NCBI RefSeq assembly: GCF_040802235.1
Contig: NC_133158.1
Location: 87,406,501 to 87,470,500 of the forward strand
Source: Manis javanica
Taxonomy: Eukaryota > Chordata > Mammalia > Pholidota > Manidae
Direction: 5' to 3'
DNA: 64,000 nt
Part shown: piece after piece, positions 37,440-48,960 of the stretch
How the letters are laid out: the number at the start of each line of letters is the position of its first letter
Numbering within the stretch: the first letter of the stretch is position 1
Translations under genes and position numbers: made by a program
The notes under the pieces: model-generated
Databases searched by the model: none
Seen by the model: only the letters and a program-made list of their open reading frames with translations
Told to the model about the DNA's origin: nothing

Positions 37440-37990
37440 TTATCATTTTATGAAACTAAAAGTATTTACTGAGCATTGTCTGAAAATTGTGTAGAAATGA
37501 ATAAAATATTACTCGTCTATGAGGTCCGAATCTAATGGAGGAATTGTATGTATATATTTCCAAATAGTAAATGGTTTAGCAGTGGTTTCAACAAGATGCT
37601 ATGAAAACTCAGAAATGTAGAGCTAGTCATTTTAACTTGCTCTTTTCTCTTAAATTTGTTGGCTGTTCTGTGGCCTAGATATCACCTTGGTGTGAACTTA
37701 CATTCTATTGGGGAGAAGTATTAAAAAGCAAAGAAATAAATCAACTATAAGATCATTCCAAGTAGTCCCAAACACTCTGAAGAAATTAACACAGAGTAAT
37801 GAAATGGAGCAGGGTGGCGTGGGGGGACCAGGATACTGTTGCCACAGTCAGATAAGGTCTCTCCTGGGAGCCGTCTGGTGCTACAAGAGGGATTAGCTCT
37901 GTGAAGATCTGAAGGAAGAACACTGTAGGCAGAGGAGAGGAAGCCTGAAAAGCCCTCTGATGAGAACTTGGGATCCTTACAGAGATATGA
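37440..37990 (-). repeat. L2 LINE fragment(s), reverse orientation
   Basis: 37440-37545 ('tatttactgagcattgtc', 'tgaggtccgaatctaatgg') and 37690-37985 ('cttacattctattgggg', 'gcagggtggcgtggggg', 'aaggtctctcctgggagcc', 'cactgtaggcagaggagagg') follow the reversed L2 order. The gap between may be a deletion or insertion in one copy. Confidence 0.6.
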
Positions 37991-38889
37991 AGTAATTAAG
38001 TTAATGAAGGTGTCAAAATACAAGATTTTGTTTGCAGGCATATCTGAAGGATGCCCTGGCATATGTAATGACTGGGCCTTTTTAATCAACCTCTCTATGA
38101 TCTGAACTGGATGGATTACTTTGTTTAGGTGTGGTCAATCTGCTGGCTCCAAGAAGAAAAACAAATGTGCCCCAAAGATAAAGCAGCCTCACAGGAGAAG
38201 AGCTTGCTCCAGAGCATGCTGACCACCAGATCTCAGCTCAGGAGACTAAACCTGTTCGAACAGCCTGGGAAGCTTTAAAATCATCAACGTGTGCCAGGCA
38301 ACTCTAGGAGCCAAATCTAACATCGTCCTGAAACTGAATGACACAAAAGTTAGGAAAGGACTTTGTATCATATTTGAGGTGATGATGGACTTTTACATTT
38401 TGAAATTATTGACAGTGTAATTATATAACACTACAAAACTGATAAGGGATTTTTCTAAAGCATCTTAAAGGATGAACTTAAATTTAGCAATCATGTGTAA
38501 GTATTTTTTAAAATTATCTTTAAAAGATATGTAAAATTGAGTTGTTCACTAGGCTGATAAAGCTGAAGAGGATTTTTTTTTTTTCAAGAGGATGCAATAT
38601 ACTTTGCTTTTATGTTTACACCAGGTTTCATGAATTCCAACTTCTGGAAGCAAACTTGTCCTTGTACTTCTGTATTATGTGCTGTGTTAAGTTGCTAATT
38701 TCACATTTCCAATTCTTTGATGGCTAGAATGTGGACATGAGAGACAGAGGTTAAACTGAGTGAATGTACCAGGCAAGCACAGGTTAGGGAATATTTTATG
38801 GTCCGTGTACCTCTTCCCTTGTAGATATATATTGGTATAACTTGACTGAATGATTCATCTCTTTCACTCATTCGTTCATTCAATTTTGG
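37991..38889. other. Unassigned DNA
   Basis: 38120-38340 is less A/T-rich and non-repetitive by eye. A T run lies at 38573-38584. Confidence 0.35.
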
Positions 38890-39105
38890 AATCAGATGGA
38901 CATAGACTCAATTTTTTTTCCTTCACATGTTTACTTTATGACCCTATATAAGTTATTCAACTTCTGAAATTGACCAGTATTGACAATAAAATGAAGATAC
39001 TACATACATTGTTTAATGGCTATTGAGGTTAAATAAGAATTCACATCAAGTGCTTAATACAAAGCTGTGGGCCAATGGTCTCATTAAATGATAGATTGCT
39101 GTTGT
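38890..39105 (+). repeat. MIR-like SINE
   Basis: Forward blocks 'atcagatggacatagactc', 'aagttattcaacttctgaaat', 'caataaaatgaagatac', 'tgaggttaaataagaattc' and 'aagtgcttaatacaaagc' follow MIR order. Confidence 0.55.
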
Positions 39106-40679
39106 ATTTATTAGCCATTTAGTAATTCAAAAACTATATATCAAGTATGTTTATTACTATGAGAACTGTGTTAAGTCCTATGTTAGGATTATGACAATAA
39201 ATAATAGAGTTTATACATCAGTATAAATATGTCTAATACATTATCTAATTTAATATATATGCATACATATATGATTACAAATGAGATGCACTGTGGATGT
39301 ATAGAGAGATAACTATAATAATGATATCTATCATTTAAAAACTAAGGCCCAGAAAGAGTAATGATGCCCCTCATAACAGAGCCAGGGTTTGGTGACAGCT
39401 CTGCTCAGCCCTGTTCTCTTACAATTAACACCCAAGTGGCTGTCTCCCTTGGCACAATTAAGAGTGATTAGTTCCTCATGGGATGACTGTTGATGGGTAT
39501 TAGGAGAGGCTTGTAGAGTGGTGTTCTGCAAGTTGGCTTTGGAAAGAAAGGTATATACTTATCAGATTGGACGGTGAGGAAGAAGGATTAGTAACAGAGA
39601 ATTTGTAGCTGAAAGGGAAGCTAAGGTGTTTTTTCCATCAGAAGTGGGAAATACAAAGCCTAGTTCCAATAATAGCAATAGCAGACAGTTTTAAAAGAAA
39701 ATCTTTTTAATTAAACAAAAGTAGGAAATCATTAACCTTTTAGAGTCAGGTGTAAAGTTGTCCTCTGCATTTTGTTAAGGACCTTGTAGGAAGGCATGCA
39801 ATATACTCTGATAGCAAAAGACAAACTCCTTTTTTTTTTTTAGGAAAGTAGGGAAAGAAAAGTTTTTTCGAGTCAATGGTTAATAAAGACAAAAACAGAG
39901 CTTGTATTTTTCCCATTTTTAATGTGTTCATTTTGTTGTTGAATGGGCTTGTAAAATAAAGAATTGCTGAACTGGTTGGTCTGTGTAACACGTTATATCC
40001 CTTTATATCCTGAATACTAGTAGATCATGTGAAAATACCGTGGGGAAAAAGGTATTGCTGCTACTGGTGCAAGGTGTCAATGTTATGTTCAAGCAATAAG
40101 TGCCTATGAATGTGGTGCTAAGGCAAAAACAATGTGAAATATTTTACATCAGAAATAACTTCAGCATTTCTGTAACCTCTAAGTCCATCACAGATTCCTG
40201 CCCAGCTGAAAGTGGTGACCGACTACTTCCGAAGCTGCATATACTTATTTCCCCTTGATTTTTCCAGTAACATTTTGAGAATACCAAGTCTGGGCTGCTG
40301 CCATCCTCTTTTTGTCTCCTTTAGGTGAGAGGTATTACCAAAGCATATTAATATAGACCTCCAAATGTATCCACTAGTATTTTATATTTTCTAATCATGG
40401 CCAGGTTCTCAACAATTTCCATTTATTTCTGCTTAATGCTAATCTATTTCTCAAATTAATTCTTGCCAGATTTGTCTGTTGAGCTCGAGCACCTTATTTC
40501 TTTCCTTCCCATTTCTACTCCAATGGTACAGCTCTTACTCCATTGTTCAAGTTACCGAAAACTTTTCTGAATATGTTTCACCATCAGCCACTTCTCTAGT
40601 GACTTATAATTTGGTTTCCACATATTTCCTACCAAGTGGAGGGAAGCAAAAAAATAGAAACTGAAACTGAATGTTAATT
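39106..40679. other. Unassigned A/T-rich DNA
   Basis: 39120-39210 has a weak L2-like block and 39330-39420 a weak reversed MIR-like block. No exon supported. Confidence 0.35.
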
Positions 40680-40830
40680 GCAATCCACCCTTTCTGGATC
40701 TAAATTACCTCATGTATGGAATGGCACTAGTAAAAATGCTCTGCAGTTTTGTTGTGAAATCAAAAACAGCATATAAAGGATCTGTCATATGCCTGGCAGA
40801 AACAAAGTACAGAATAAATACTGAATTCTC
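40680..40830 (+). repeat. MIR-like SINE fragment
   Basis: 'ctggatctaaattacctcatg', 'atggaatggcactagtaaa', 'gtcatatgcctggcagaaac' and 'acagaataaatactga' match the 3' half of MIR. Confidence 0.5.
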
Positions 40831-43524
40831 TCTTCCTGACTTGTTAATACAAGTTTGCTTCTCTTCTCACTAGTCTAACTATTCCTTCTGTTATCTCCCT
40901 TGGTGGTTCCTCCTCTCACTCGGTGTTTTGTTTATAACCTTCTCTTTATTGTTTCCTATGATAATTTTACTCACAACCAAAATTTGAAGCCTAATTCTAT
41001 GCATATTTGTCCTAATTCTATATATCTCTGTTATACCAAAGTTTGAATTTGAAAGTAGCCTTATCTATCACCTGATTAAATTTTGTTACTGTAACAAGAG
41101 AACCAGCTCCCAGAGACATTAAGTTACTCTCTTAGAAACACAAGAATTAATGTTATTACTAGAACCCTCAGAACCCTCCATTTCCTGAGTGTTGACAACT
41201 GATCTGTCTGTTCTTTCTCCAAAGCGTCAATGTTCATTTTGAATCACCTAGTCATCTTACAAGAATCTTGTATTTTCACAATTAGAAAAGGGTGTCATAC
41301 TTATCATACTTACCAACTTGCCCCTGAACACACTGAAGCTCAGTAAATTTAAACACTTCCTCAGATTGCATAACTAGTTATGACAGAACAAGGGTGAGAC
41401 TCAAGTCTTCCACTTTTGTTTTTAAGGAGCTCTGATACTTTATTTGCAAGAAATCTGGCTCAAGAATCCAGGCCTTTTGCATAGTTTAGTCACTGTTCTC
41501 AATGCTGAGGAAGTGATTTCTGAATTCCACTTATCCAGCTGTAAATTGAAAAAATTATATACCAAAAATCACATGTATATTTTTTATTAAAATGTTTCAA
41601 GAGGCATAGGATTATAAATTATTATTCTCCCTAAACACAGTATACTTTTTTCTCTTTCTGTTAAGAATCATTTTATGCATCATGTCAACTTAAGTCAAAG
41701 GAATCAAGTTATTCTTTTGTCTGTGTTTTATTTTATTTTGTCAAGATTCTTTTGCATGCAATGTAAACAATGAGATAGTATGAGGTAAATTTTCTCAGAG
41801 AAGATTTAACTGCCCCATTCCCAGACACTCTCATGTAGCCCTCAGCTATACCTTAATATGAAGCAATGACAAAGATATCTCTCCACAGGCTATTATAGGC
41901 TGGTACTAATAAAACATAGCTAACTATGGGGAGTACATTGGAATGTTTTATGACTAGGAGATGAATGTATGAATTATAAGCAGTAGAACCTGGTTACATT
42001 GTGATAGACGTACCAGCATCAATAAAAAAATTTTTTCCTCTCAATATATACAATGGAATGTAGCATTCATTAGCATCTGTTTTCCAAATATGTATGCTGT
42101 TATTTTGCAGGATGAAAGCTTACAGTCATTTTCTTTGAAAACACTTTTATTCTCCACAAACTGAAGTTGTATGCACTATGTTTTCCATCATTTGTATTTC
42201 ACTGAACATAAAATTTGCAGCTGTGGGTTTTTTCAAGTAGATTATTATGGAATATATATAATATATGAACATTATTGGAGCCATAATATTATTAATAGAA
42301 TATATCTATTATATATTTAAACATTTTATAGTGCCATTAAAATTAATTAATTTATTATTAACTAACTTATTGTTAATTATTAGCTTATACTTTAATATAA
42401 TCTATGTGATTTATTAGTATATATTAATTTATATATTTAGGAAATACATAATCTGACTATTTTCATAACATTCACATCAGGAAAAGTGTTCTAATAGGCA
42501 TTATGGGATATTTAATATTCCACAGAAAACATTTAGGTTCAGATATTAATTATTAAAAGTGTCTACACACTGTGTCATGGCTGCCAGTGCACAAAATGTC
42601 ATATCAAACTTCACTGATAAATACATCACAAGTTTAAATAAAGCAGACAATAGTCCTGCTTTACAGAGCACATAGATCATATTTAGTAGGTGTTAGTCCG
42701 GACACCATCTTCTAAAAGAAATACTGACAAATTCTAGTGATTCCAGGGGAAAGCAATGAGAATATAAGACATTTACTCATTAGGAATGGTAGATGGTGTG
42801 GAAGATAACAATGTTAAGGAAAAAGAACTGCTGAAGAGAGTGGGCAGTGAGGAGGCAGGATTGAGAGTTTGATCGATTTAGCAAACTTCAGAGATGTGAG
42901 ATGTGACATGAAAGAAAAATTAGCCTCATTTGTATAACATTGGAAGACAGATTAGGATCATGGGAGTTGAGAGGTCCACTTATGCAGTCAGGTTTCAGCT
43001 CAATCAAAGAAAGAACTTTCTCACAATTACTAATGCCTAAAAAGAGACTACTGCTATGAGATACTGAATTTTTTTAGTGTCGATTACTTTTGTCAATTAT
43101 TGTTGACAGAATTTACATAACATGAATTGGGGTGCTGGAAAGAACCAACATGAGCTAAATTCACCTTTTAATAAAATGCCCATATCTTTTTTAATCCCAG
43201 TAAGACGCATTGAAGATTGAAAGTAGACATGAATAATAGGTAGGTTGGTCCTAAACGGTGTTATCTTGGATAAGCTGGTACTCTAACCGAAAGTCAAATC
43301 AATGTTTCTATGATTCCTCAATGATTCCATGCACATGCACTCTGTAATCTTGATGATGATGGTGATAGTGATGGTGATGACAGAAATCACTTAAATAGTA
43401 TTTCCTAAAGTCCAGGCGACATTTTGTGTTATTTACATAAGGATAGGGAACATTGTTTTCTGTAACAGAAAACATTGTTCTCTGCAACATTTTGCACAGA
43501 AGGTTAACTGCAGTCCAGTTTCCT
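40831..43524. other. Mostly unassigned DNA
   Basis: A reversed MIR-like block at 41285-41420 ('cccctgaacacactgaagctc', 'aacacttcctcagattgc'). A very A/T-rich stretch at 42240-42440. A GATGGT-type simple repeat at 43351-43382. Confidence 0.4.
43351..43382. repeat. (GATGGT)n-like simple repeat
   Basis: Imperfect tandem gat/ggt/agt triplets, giving a His-rich minus-strand open frame that is a translation artefact. Confidence 0.8.
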
Positions 43525-43655
43525 AGATTTATTTAAGGTTTTACAGCTGATAAGAGCTAAAACCAGCTAGTAAGAGGTAAAGCCAGGATTCCAATCCAGA
43601 CAATCTGTTTCTGGAGCTCATGGACTTAACTACTACACTACACTACCTCAATAGA
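43525..43655 (-). repeat. MIR-like SINE, reverse orientation
   Basis: 'ttttacagctgataagagct', 'agtaagaggtaaagccagg', 'attccaatccagacaatctg' and 'catggacttaactactacac' are the reversed MIR 5' half. Confidence 0.7.
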
Positions 43656-43671
43656 AAAATTTTTTTAAGTT

Positions 43672-44065
43672 TATTTTGAAATAATTATAGATTCACAGGA
43701 AGTAGTACTCAGAGGTCTCATATTTCCTTCCCTCAATTTTCTCTAAGGGTTATATCTTATATAAGTGCATCAAACCCAGGAAATTGATATTGGTGTGGTG
43801 TGTGTATATAATTTCTATTCCATTTTATCTCATGTATAGATTCATGTAACCACTGCTGTAATAAAAATACAGATCAAGTCCACTACCACAAAGATCTTTC
43901 TATGGTTACCCATTTATAGTTATACATAGCCCTCACCATCCCTACCACCTGGCAACTATTAGTTTATTCTCCATTTCTATAATTTTGTCATTTTGAGAAT
44001 GTTTTATTAACAGATTCATACAGTAGGTGACCTTTTGTAATTGGTGTTTTACACTCAGCATAATG
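43672..44065 (-). mobile_element. Old L1 3' region, reverse orientation
   Basis: 'ataattatagattcacaggaag', 'gattcatgtaaccactgctg', 'agtccactaccacaaagatc', 'cctggcaactattagtttattc', 'tttgtcattttgagaatg' and 'gattcatacagtaggtgacc' are the reversed landmarks of old L1M/HAL1-type elements. This is the same general region as at 19.3-19.5 kb. Confidence 0.8.
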
Positions 44066-45594
44066 CTGAATAGACACATTTAATGGGGAAATTTAAACAT
44101 TTCAATGATGTAATTTCTATGGATGAAATTCCATTTTTTAACATAATTCCAATATAATATATAATTTAAGTATTATTTTTATAAATAACATGCAATGCAA
44201 AAAACAGACTGGATAATCTCTTTTTGGATAAATATATTAAGAACATTGGATGAAAAAATAAACACTTAAATTGGGTTAAACTGTGTAAGAACTGAATTTT
44301 GGTTGGACTTGTTATGATTATCTTCTAATGATTTGCACTTCATTTTTTTAGAACATCTTAAATGATCTGTTTTGTTGTCTATAAAGAGAGAAGCAACTGT
44401 ATGTGCTGATAAGAAAGAATATAATTTAGCAATCACCATTCAAATTTATTTTAAATTACATTCCCAGACATAGGGAAATATTAAAAAGGAATTAAGAATT
44501 TTTCTCCATTAGAGTTTTAGTTAGAACCACTTCATTAAATGACAGCTTCAAAGTAAACAGGCAATTACGTATCTCTACTAATCACACTGGCTGGTAAAAT
44601 CGTGTCCTTGCTTCTTATTTCCAGTTAGCTCCACAATATGTTATCTGTACGTTAATGCTTCTGACTAAAGAAAACTAGGAAGGCAAATAAACAAATCTAA
44701 TTGCCAATCACATTTACATCTATAACATTCTATTACAAAACAGCTTAAAAACCCAACAACTAGCAAGATAAACACTGATTTTTGGTTTCATTTTATTTTT
44801 AATTTAATTTAATTTATTTATTTTTGGTGAAAGGAATTGGTAATCCACTTTAAGCTTTCATGCACATGTATGTGAAAATCAATTGACCCTCCTTCAGAAA
44901 GGCAGTTGCTGACTCTGAAACATGAGTTCTGCTCTGTAGCATGGAACTGCATGATTTATGGTCAGGACACATTTGAACAACAATGGAGCAAAACAGAGAA
45001 AGCATACAATTAATATTTTAATGAATACTCCATTTAAATCCCATAAGTAAAAATTTATCTTTTCTTCTCCCCACAGAAGACAGTAAAATATAGACATATA
45101 TGAATTATACAGATCACTGCCATCAGAGTCAAAAATGTTTTTTTAAGACTTCATTGTAGGCAGTCCTGTTTTCATGCTCACACATGTCAAATTGTCTTAT
45201 TTTTGTGTTTTGGAATAGAATCAAGCTCCTTTACTTCATACCTGAAACACATGTGTACATGCATTATGGGGCAACAAAGACTAAGCCAATGAATAGCCAA
45301 TGTGAGCACAATATTTTCATACTTATATTTCAATATAAAATAACAGAAAACAACTAGTCAACTGATAAACAAAAGACAAATAATGCATTCCCCATTCACA
45401 GATGAATTCACTTTCACTTTGTAAATACATTGTTTGTGCCTCACTTGTCAAAGTAAAATCTACCTACCTAAAGGAAAACTTGTTCCCTTGAATTGTACTC
45501 AGTACCAGTGTAGCCTTTCACATTAGCCTATTCATAAACATGAATCATTTCCTCAGATACAGTCCTAGATTATGTAGTTAAGTCATGTATATCA
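44066..45594. other. Unassigned A/T-rich DNA
   Basis: A (TTTAA/TTTA)n tract at 44790-44826. Otherwise nothing recognised. Confidence 0.4.
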
Positions 45595-45700
45595 TTCATT
45601 CCTCAACAAATATTCATTGAGCCCTTATTCTACACAGGCATTGGGAACATAAAAATAAATATTCAGTTTACCCTCCATAATATAGTTAGCAAGCATAACC
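45595..45700 (-). repeat. L2-like fragment, reverse orientation
   Basis: 'cattcctcaacaaatattcattg', 'agcccttattctacacaggc' and 'attgggaacataaaaata' are the reversed L2 3' end. Confidence 0.65.
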
Positions 45701-45849
45701 ATGAGAAATTAACTCTGACATAAATGATAAATACTAGAAATAAGTTCTTTTGATTTTACTAGAGTAAAGTTGTTTATACAGGCAGAGTGAGAAAGAATGA
45801 CAGAAAACATAATATGGACCCCTAAGATTAGAATGAAAAGTGGCCACCC

Positions 45850-45955
45850 AAATAATTAAGTCCAAATGCCTCATTTTACAGGTGGAGAAACAGAGGTTCA
45901 AAAGGTTACCTTAGCTAGTTAGAATAAATCTTGACTAGATGCCAAAATTTAAAAT
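45850..45955 (-). repeat. MIR-like fragment, reverse orientation
   Basis: 'cctcattttacaggtggag', 'aaacagaggttcaaaagg' and 'ttaccttagctagttag' match reversed MIR. Confidence 0.55.
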
Positions 45956-46600
45956 ATCCTGACTGCTGCTGAGTTTATAAGGTTATTGTGAACAGTAAGT
46001 AAAGTATAGTAAAGTTTTTGGTGGATAGCGAGGAATCAATAAACATCTGGGTAGGAGTCTGCTGTAGTAGAAAAAAAGTATAAATTTGTAATAAACATAC
46101 TTGGGTTAGAATTCCATCTCTTCCTAATATGGCATTTAATTTATCATTGCTTGGCCTCATATTAATCTTCTTTAAAATAGGAACAACCAACCATTTCAAT
46201 ATCTCATGATCATTTAACTTTGTGAAAAATTTTTCTCATGCTATACAACTTGTCATTTTAATAAAATTTACTATTTATAAATTAATCATATCATTATTCA
46301 CTCATCACTTGATAGGTCCTCAAAGAGGAGATTTTCTGTTTGGGGGAAGATAAAAACTTGATTAACATATTGAATTTGAAGATGCTGTTTCTAGCAATAT
46401 AGCTGAAAGAGAGATTACAAAGCCTTACGTAATTCCAGTTGAGAATGGAGTACTGCTGTGCACACCCAAGGTTAGGATTTGGTGAACCAGATAAGAACTA
46501 GTTCAGTAATGGGCATATCAGGTTATGTGTCCATTTGATGTTCCAGATCAGGTATTCTGTCTCTACGGGAGCCTTGTAGCAAGCCCAGGAGCTGCTTTTC
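45956..46600. other. Unassigned DNA before the ERV-derived retrocopy
   Basis: A/T-rich, no recognised feature. The last 18 bases of the flank form the target-site duplication described next. Confidence 0.4.
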
Positions 46601-46618
46601 AAAATGTTAGTTGTTTGT
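46601..46618 (+). repeat. Target-site duplication, left copy
   Basis: The 18 bases 'aaaatgttagttgtttgt' recur exactly at 47451-47468. The flank just upstream ('gcttttc') gives a TTTT/G-type nick on the opposite strand, as expected for the L1 endonuclease. Confidence 0.95.
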
Positions 46619-47454
46619 TTACTGAGTATCATAATTCCTCCAGGTGGTAAAGATACCTTGAGACAAGTGCTGGGCATAGAAGCCACAGGGCATAAATCTG
46701 CAAAGAAGTAAAAAGCTAACCTTTTCAAACAACATGGCTTCTCTCTCACTTACCAACTTCACATTTCCCTGTATGGCCCCGGAGGATGACTGGTTAGCCA
46801 GAGACGGGTAAGATTCCTCAAGGGAGGAACAACCTAAGACAGGCACAGTCGCAGGGGGGCCATCAGGTGAGAAATTGGGGATCAACAGAGGTGAGGCTCA
46901 GAACCTCATCCCCCCTGCTTTGAGAGAAATCTTCTGCATCCGTGGATGTTTTGCTGCCCTTGTCTAGCTTGGATTAATCCTTAGTCCATAGGCACACACC
47001 TGATCATCTACATTTGCTCTCTTACAGCACTAAACTATGTTTTCTACCTTTATCTTGCATCTACCTACCACTTCAGCATTTTATTAAAAATAAAAATAAT
47101 AATAATAATAAAGGGAGAAATGTGGGATCAACATATAAATCAAGTATAAAAATCAAACGAATATTCATATTTGACCTGATTGTTTATAGTTCATAATCCA
47201 TGATCAAAACCAAAAGTTTCTGTGTTGAATGCCCTTGTACTGTTCACCATGTAAGAATTTATTCACTATGTAAGAACTCGTTCACTATGTAAGAACTTGT
47301 TCATTATGCTTCAGAAGATTGGAGACTGATGAGAATTAGGCTTGAGATGGATTAATGATTGTACATTGAGCATTGACCCCCCATACTGAATTTTATTGTT
47401 GTTAACAACCATTTGATCAATAAATATGAGAGATGCCCTCTCAAAAAAAAAAAA
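46619..47454 (+). mobile_element. L1-mobilised processed copy of an endogenous-retrovirus transcript
   Basis: The 3' part has LTR logic: a purine tract at 47111-47120 directly followed by a TGTGGG start at 47121, three 19-bp tandem repeats at 47243-47299, AATAAA at 47419-47424, and a 12-A tail from 47443 just 18 bases after the signal. There is no U5, so the DNA copy ends where the RNA was polyadenylated. About 500 bp of internal, env-side or 3' untranslated ERV-like sequence precede the LTR, with no intact reading frame. An 18-bp perfect duplication (46601-46618, 47451-47468) flanks it. Together these show an ERV RNA copied by L1 machinery, not a provirus or solo LTR. The ERV family is not identified. 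Confidence 0.85.
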
Positions 47455-47468
47455 TGTTAGTTGTTTGT
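47451..47468 (+). repeat. Target-site duplication, right copy
   Basis: Exact repeat of 46601-46618. Its first A bases merge with the poly(A) tail, so the precise boundary is uncertain by up to four bases. Confidence 0.95.
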
Positions 47469-47678
47469 ATAATAAGACTTAGATGCAAACCCAAACTCTG
47501 ATAGTCTGCATCATGATTCTTCTACCACAGATTCCCAGGTGGTCCACCAGCATTTGTTTGTGCAAGGGACGTTGGGACCCCTGCTGAGTCTGCTGTGTTG
47601 TAAAGCCCATGCAACAAAGCAGCTCAAACCATACTCACATACCTACCAGCTTCAGAACTTTTTCTTGCTCTGGTCCTA

Positions 47679-48100
47679 TATTAGTTTTCTATTGCTGTTT
47701 AACAAATTACCACAAACTTAGTGGCCTGAAACAACAAAAACCTATTATTACAGCTCTTTAGCTCAGAAATCTGCCTGGGTTGGAAGAGCTGCATTTATTT
47801 CTGGCAGCTCTAGGAAAGAATACATGCCCTTTCCTTTTTCAGCTACTACAGGCAACCTGCATTCCTTGTCTTGTGATTCTCTTCCTCTATCTTCAAATCC
47901 AGCAGTACTGCATCTCCCTCTTTTTCCATAGTTGTATCTCCCTCTGTTACAACAGCCAAAGGTTCTCTGTTTTAAAGAAGCCATGTGATGACATTGGGCC
48001 CACTTAGAAAATCCAGAATAATCCCTCCAAGTCCAGATCCTTAATTCAGTCCTTAGCAGAGTCCCTCTTATCAAGTAATGTAGTATGTTCAGAGGTAACA
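47679..48100 (-). mobile_element. MLT1-type LTR, reverse orientation
   Basis: 'ttagttttctattgctgttt', 'caaattaccacaaacttagtgg', 'ctgaaacaacaaaaacctatt', 'agctcagaaatctgcctggg', 'catgtgatgacattgggcccac' and 'gtagtatgttcagaggtaac' are the reversed MLT1-like landmarks. A 112-codon minus-strand open frame (47763-48101) is incidental. Confidence 0.82.
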
Positions 48101-48429
48101 AAGGATATGGACATCAATGGAGGGCCGTTACCATGCTTAATGTTAAAACTGCCTGTTAAATTACTCAAAACAGTGTATTATATGCAGTACACATTGCCTT
48201 CAAAATGTAAGCATTTTCTCTTTCTGAGTTATAGAGATATAAGACAAAGTAACTTGCCCTTCACTTTGGAGGGAATATCTGGTTATTCCTCAGGTCTACT
48301 GGATTGATGGAACCACATGAAGATGACAGGTTTTTGAATTTCATTAGGTTTATCTCTTTCTTCTGCTATGCATATGTCTTGTAAACACATTTAGGGTACT
48401 TGCTGTCTCCTGCTCACTGGGTGCAATCA

Positions 48430-48960
48430 GGGTGAGGTAATGAATGTTGTGGGCCAGTACAGTGTCCCAAGCAATGGTGCTGCGATCAAGTGCACTGATA
48501 ATGACAGATAATACTTGAAATACTCCTGAAGTAAAAGAATGAAGGCAGTTACCACTGCCCTTGCCTAATGATGTTTAATAACCACAATTTGGGTGAGGGA
48601 GCATGTGAGTAAAATTGCAGTTATTTCCATAATCTCTCACATGGCCTTAGTCCAGCACCATATCAATGGGTGTTTCCAAGGAGTGGAGAGAAGTAGTCCA
48701 TCATATCCATAGGTGCTTACAAGGAGTTGGGGAAGAGGTAAGCACACGCAGGAATTGGAGAGGTTTTAGCGGTTTTCTCAGCCTGGACAGGAGAGAAACA
48801 GGCAAGCAGGAGTGGACAGATGGAGCCATGATTCTTGTAAGCAATAAAAGGCCTTCTGCTCATAGTTTTTCCTTCGACTGAGTTCGGTTTCAGTGGTTTG
48901 TGGTTTATTTGCCCCAGGCTGGGAACATTCCCCCACCACCACCTCCCTGAGTTACAGAGC
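48430..48960 (+). mobile_element. Possible ERV1-type LTR
   Basis: The segment 'gcaataaaaggccttctgctc' followed by 'ttccttcgactgagttcgg' and 'tcagtggtttgtggtttatttg' at 48838-48910 resembles the AATAAA, R and U5 part of a class I LTR. The 5' limit is unclear and no TG...CA pair was established. Confidence 0.4.

Noticed and set aside
43308-43490. His-rich minus-strand peptide (metal-binding look)
   Set aside because: The His run is a reading of the GATGGT-type simple repeat.
47763-48101. 112-codon minus-strand open frame
   Set aside because: Lies wholly inside an MLT1-type LTR.
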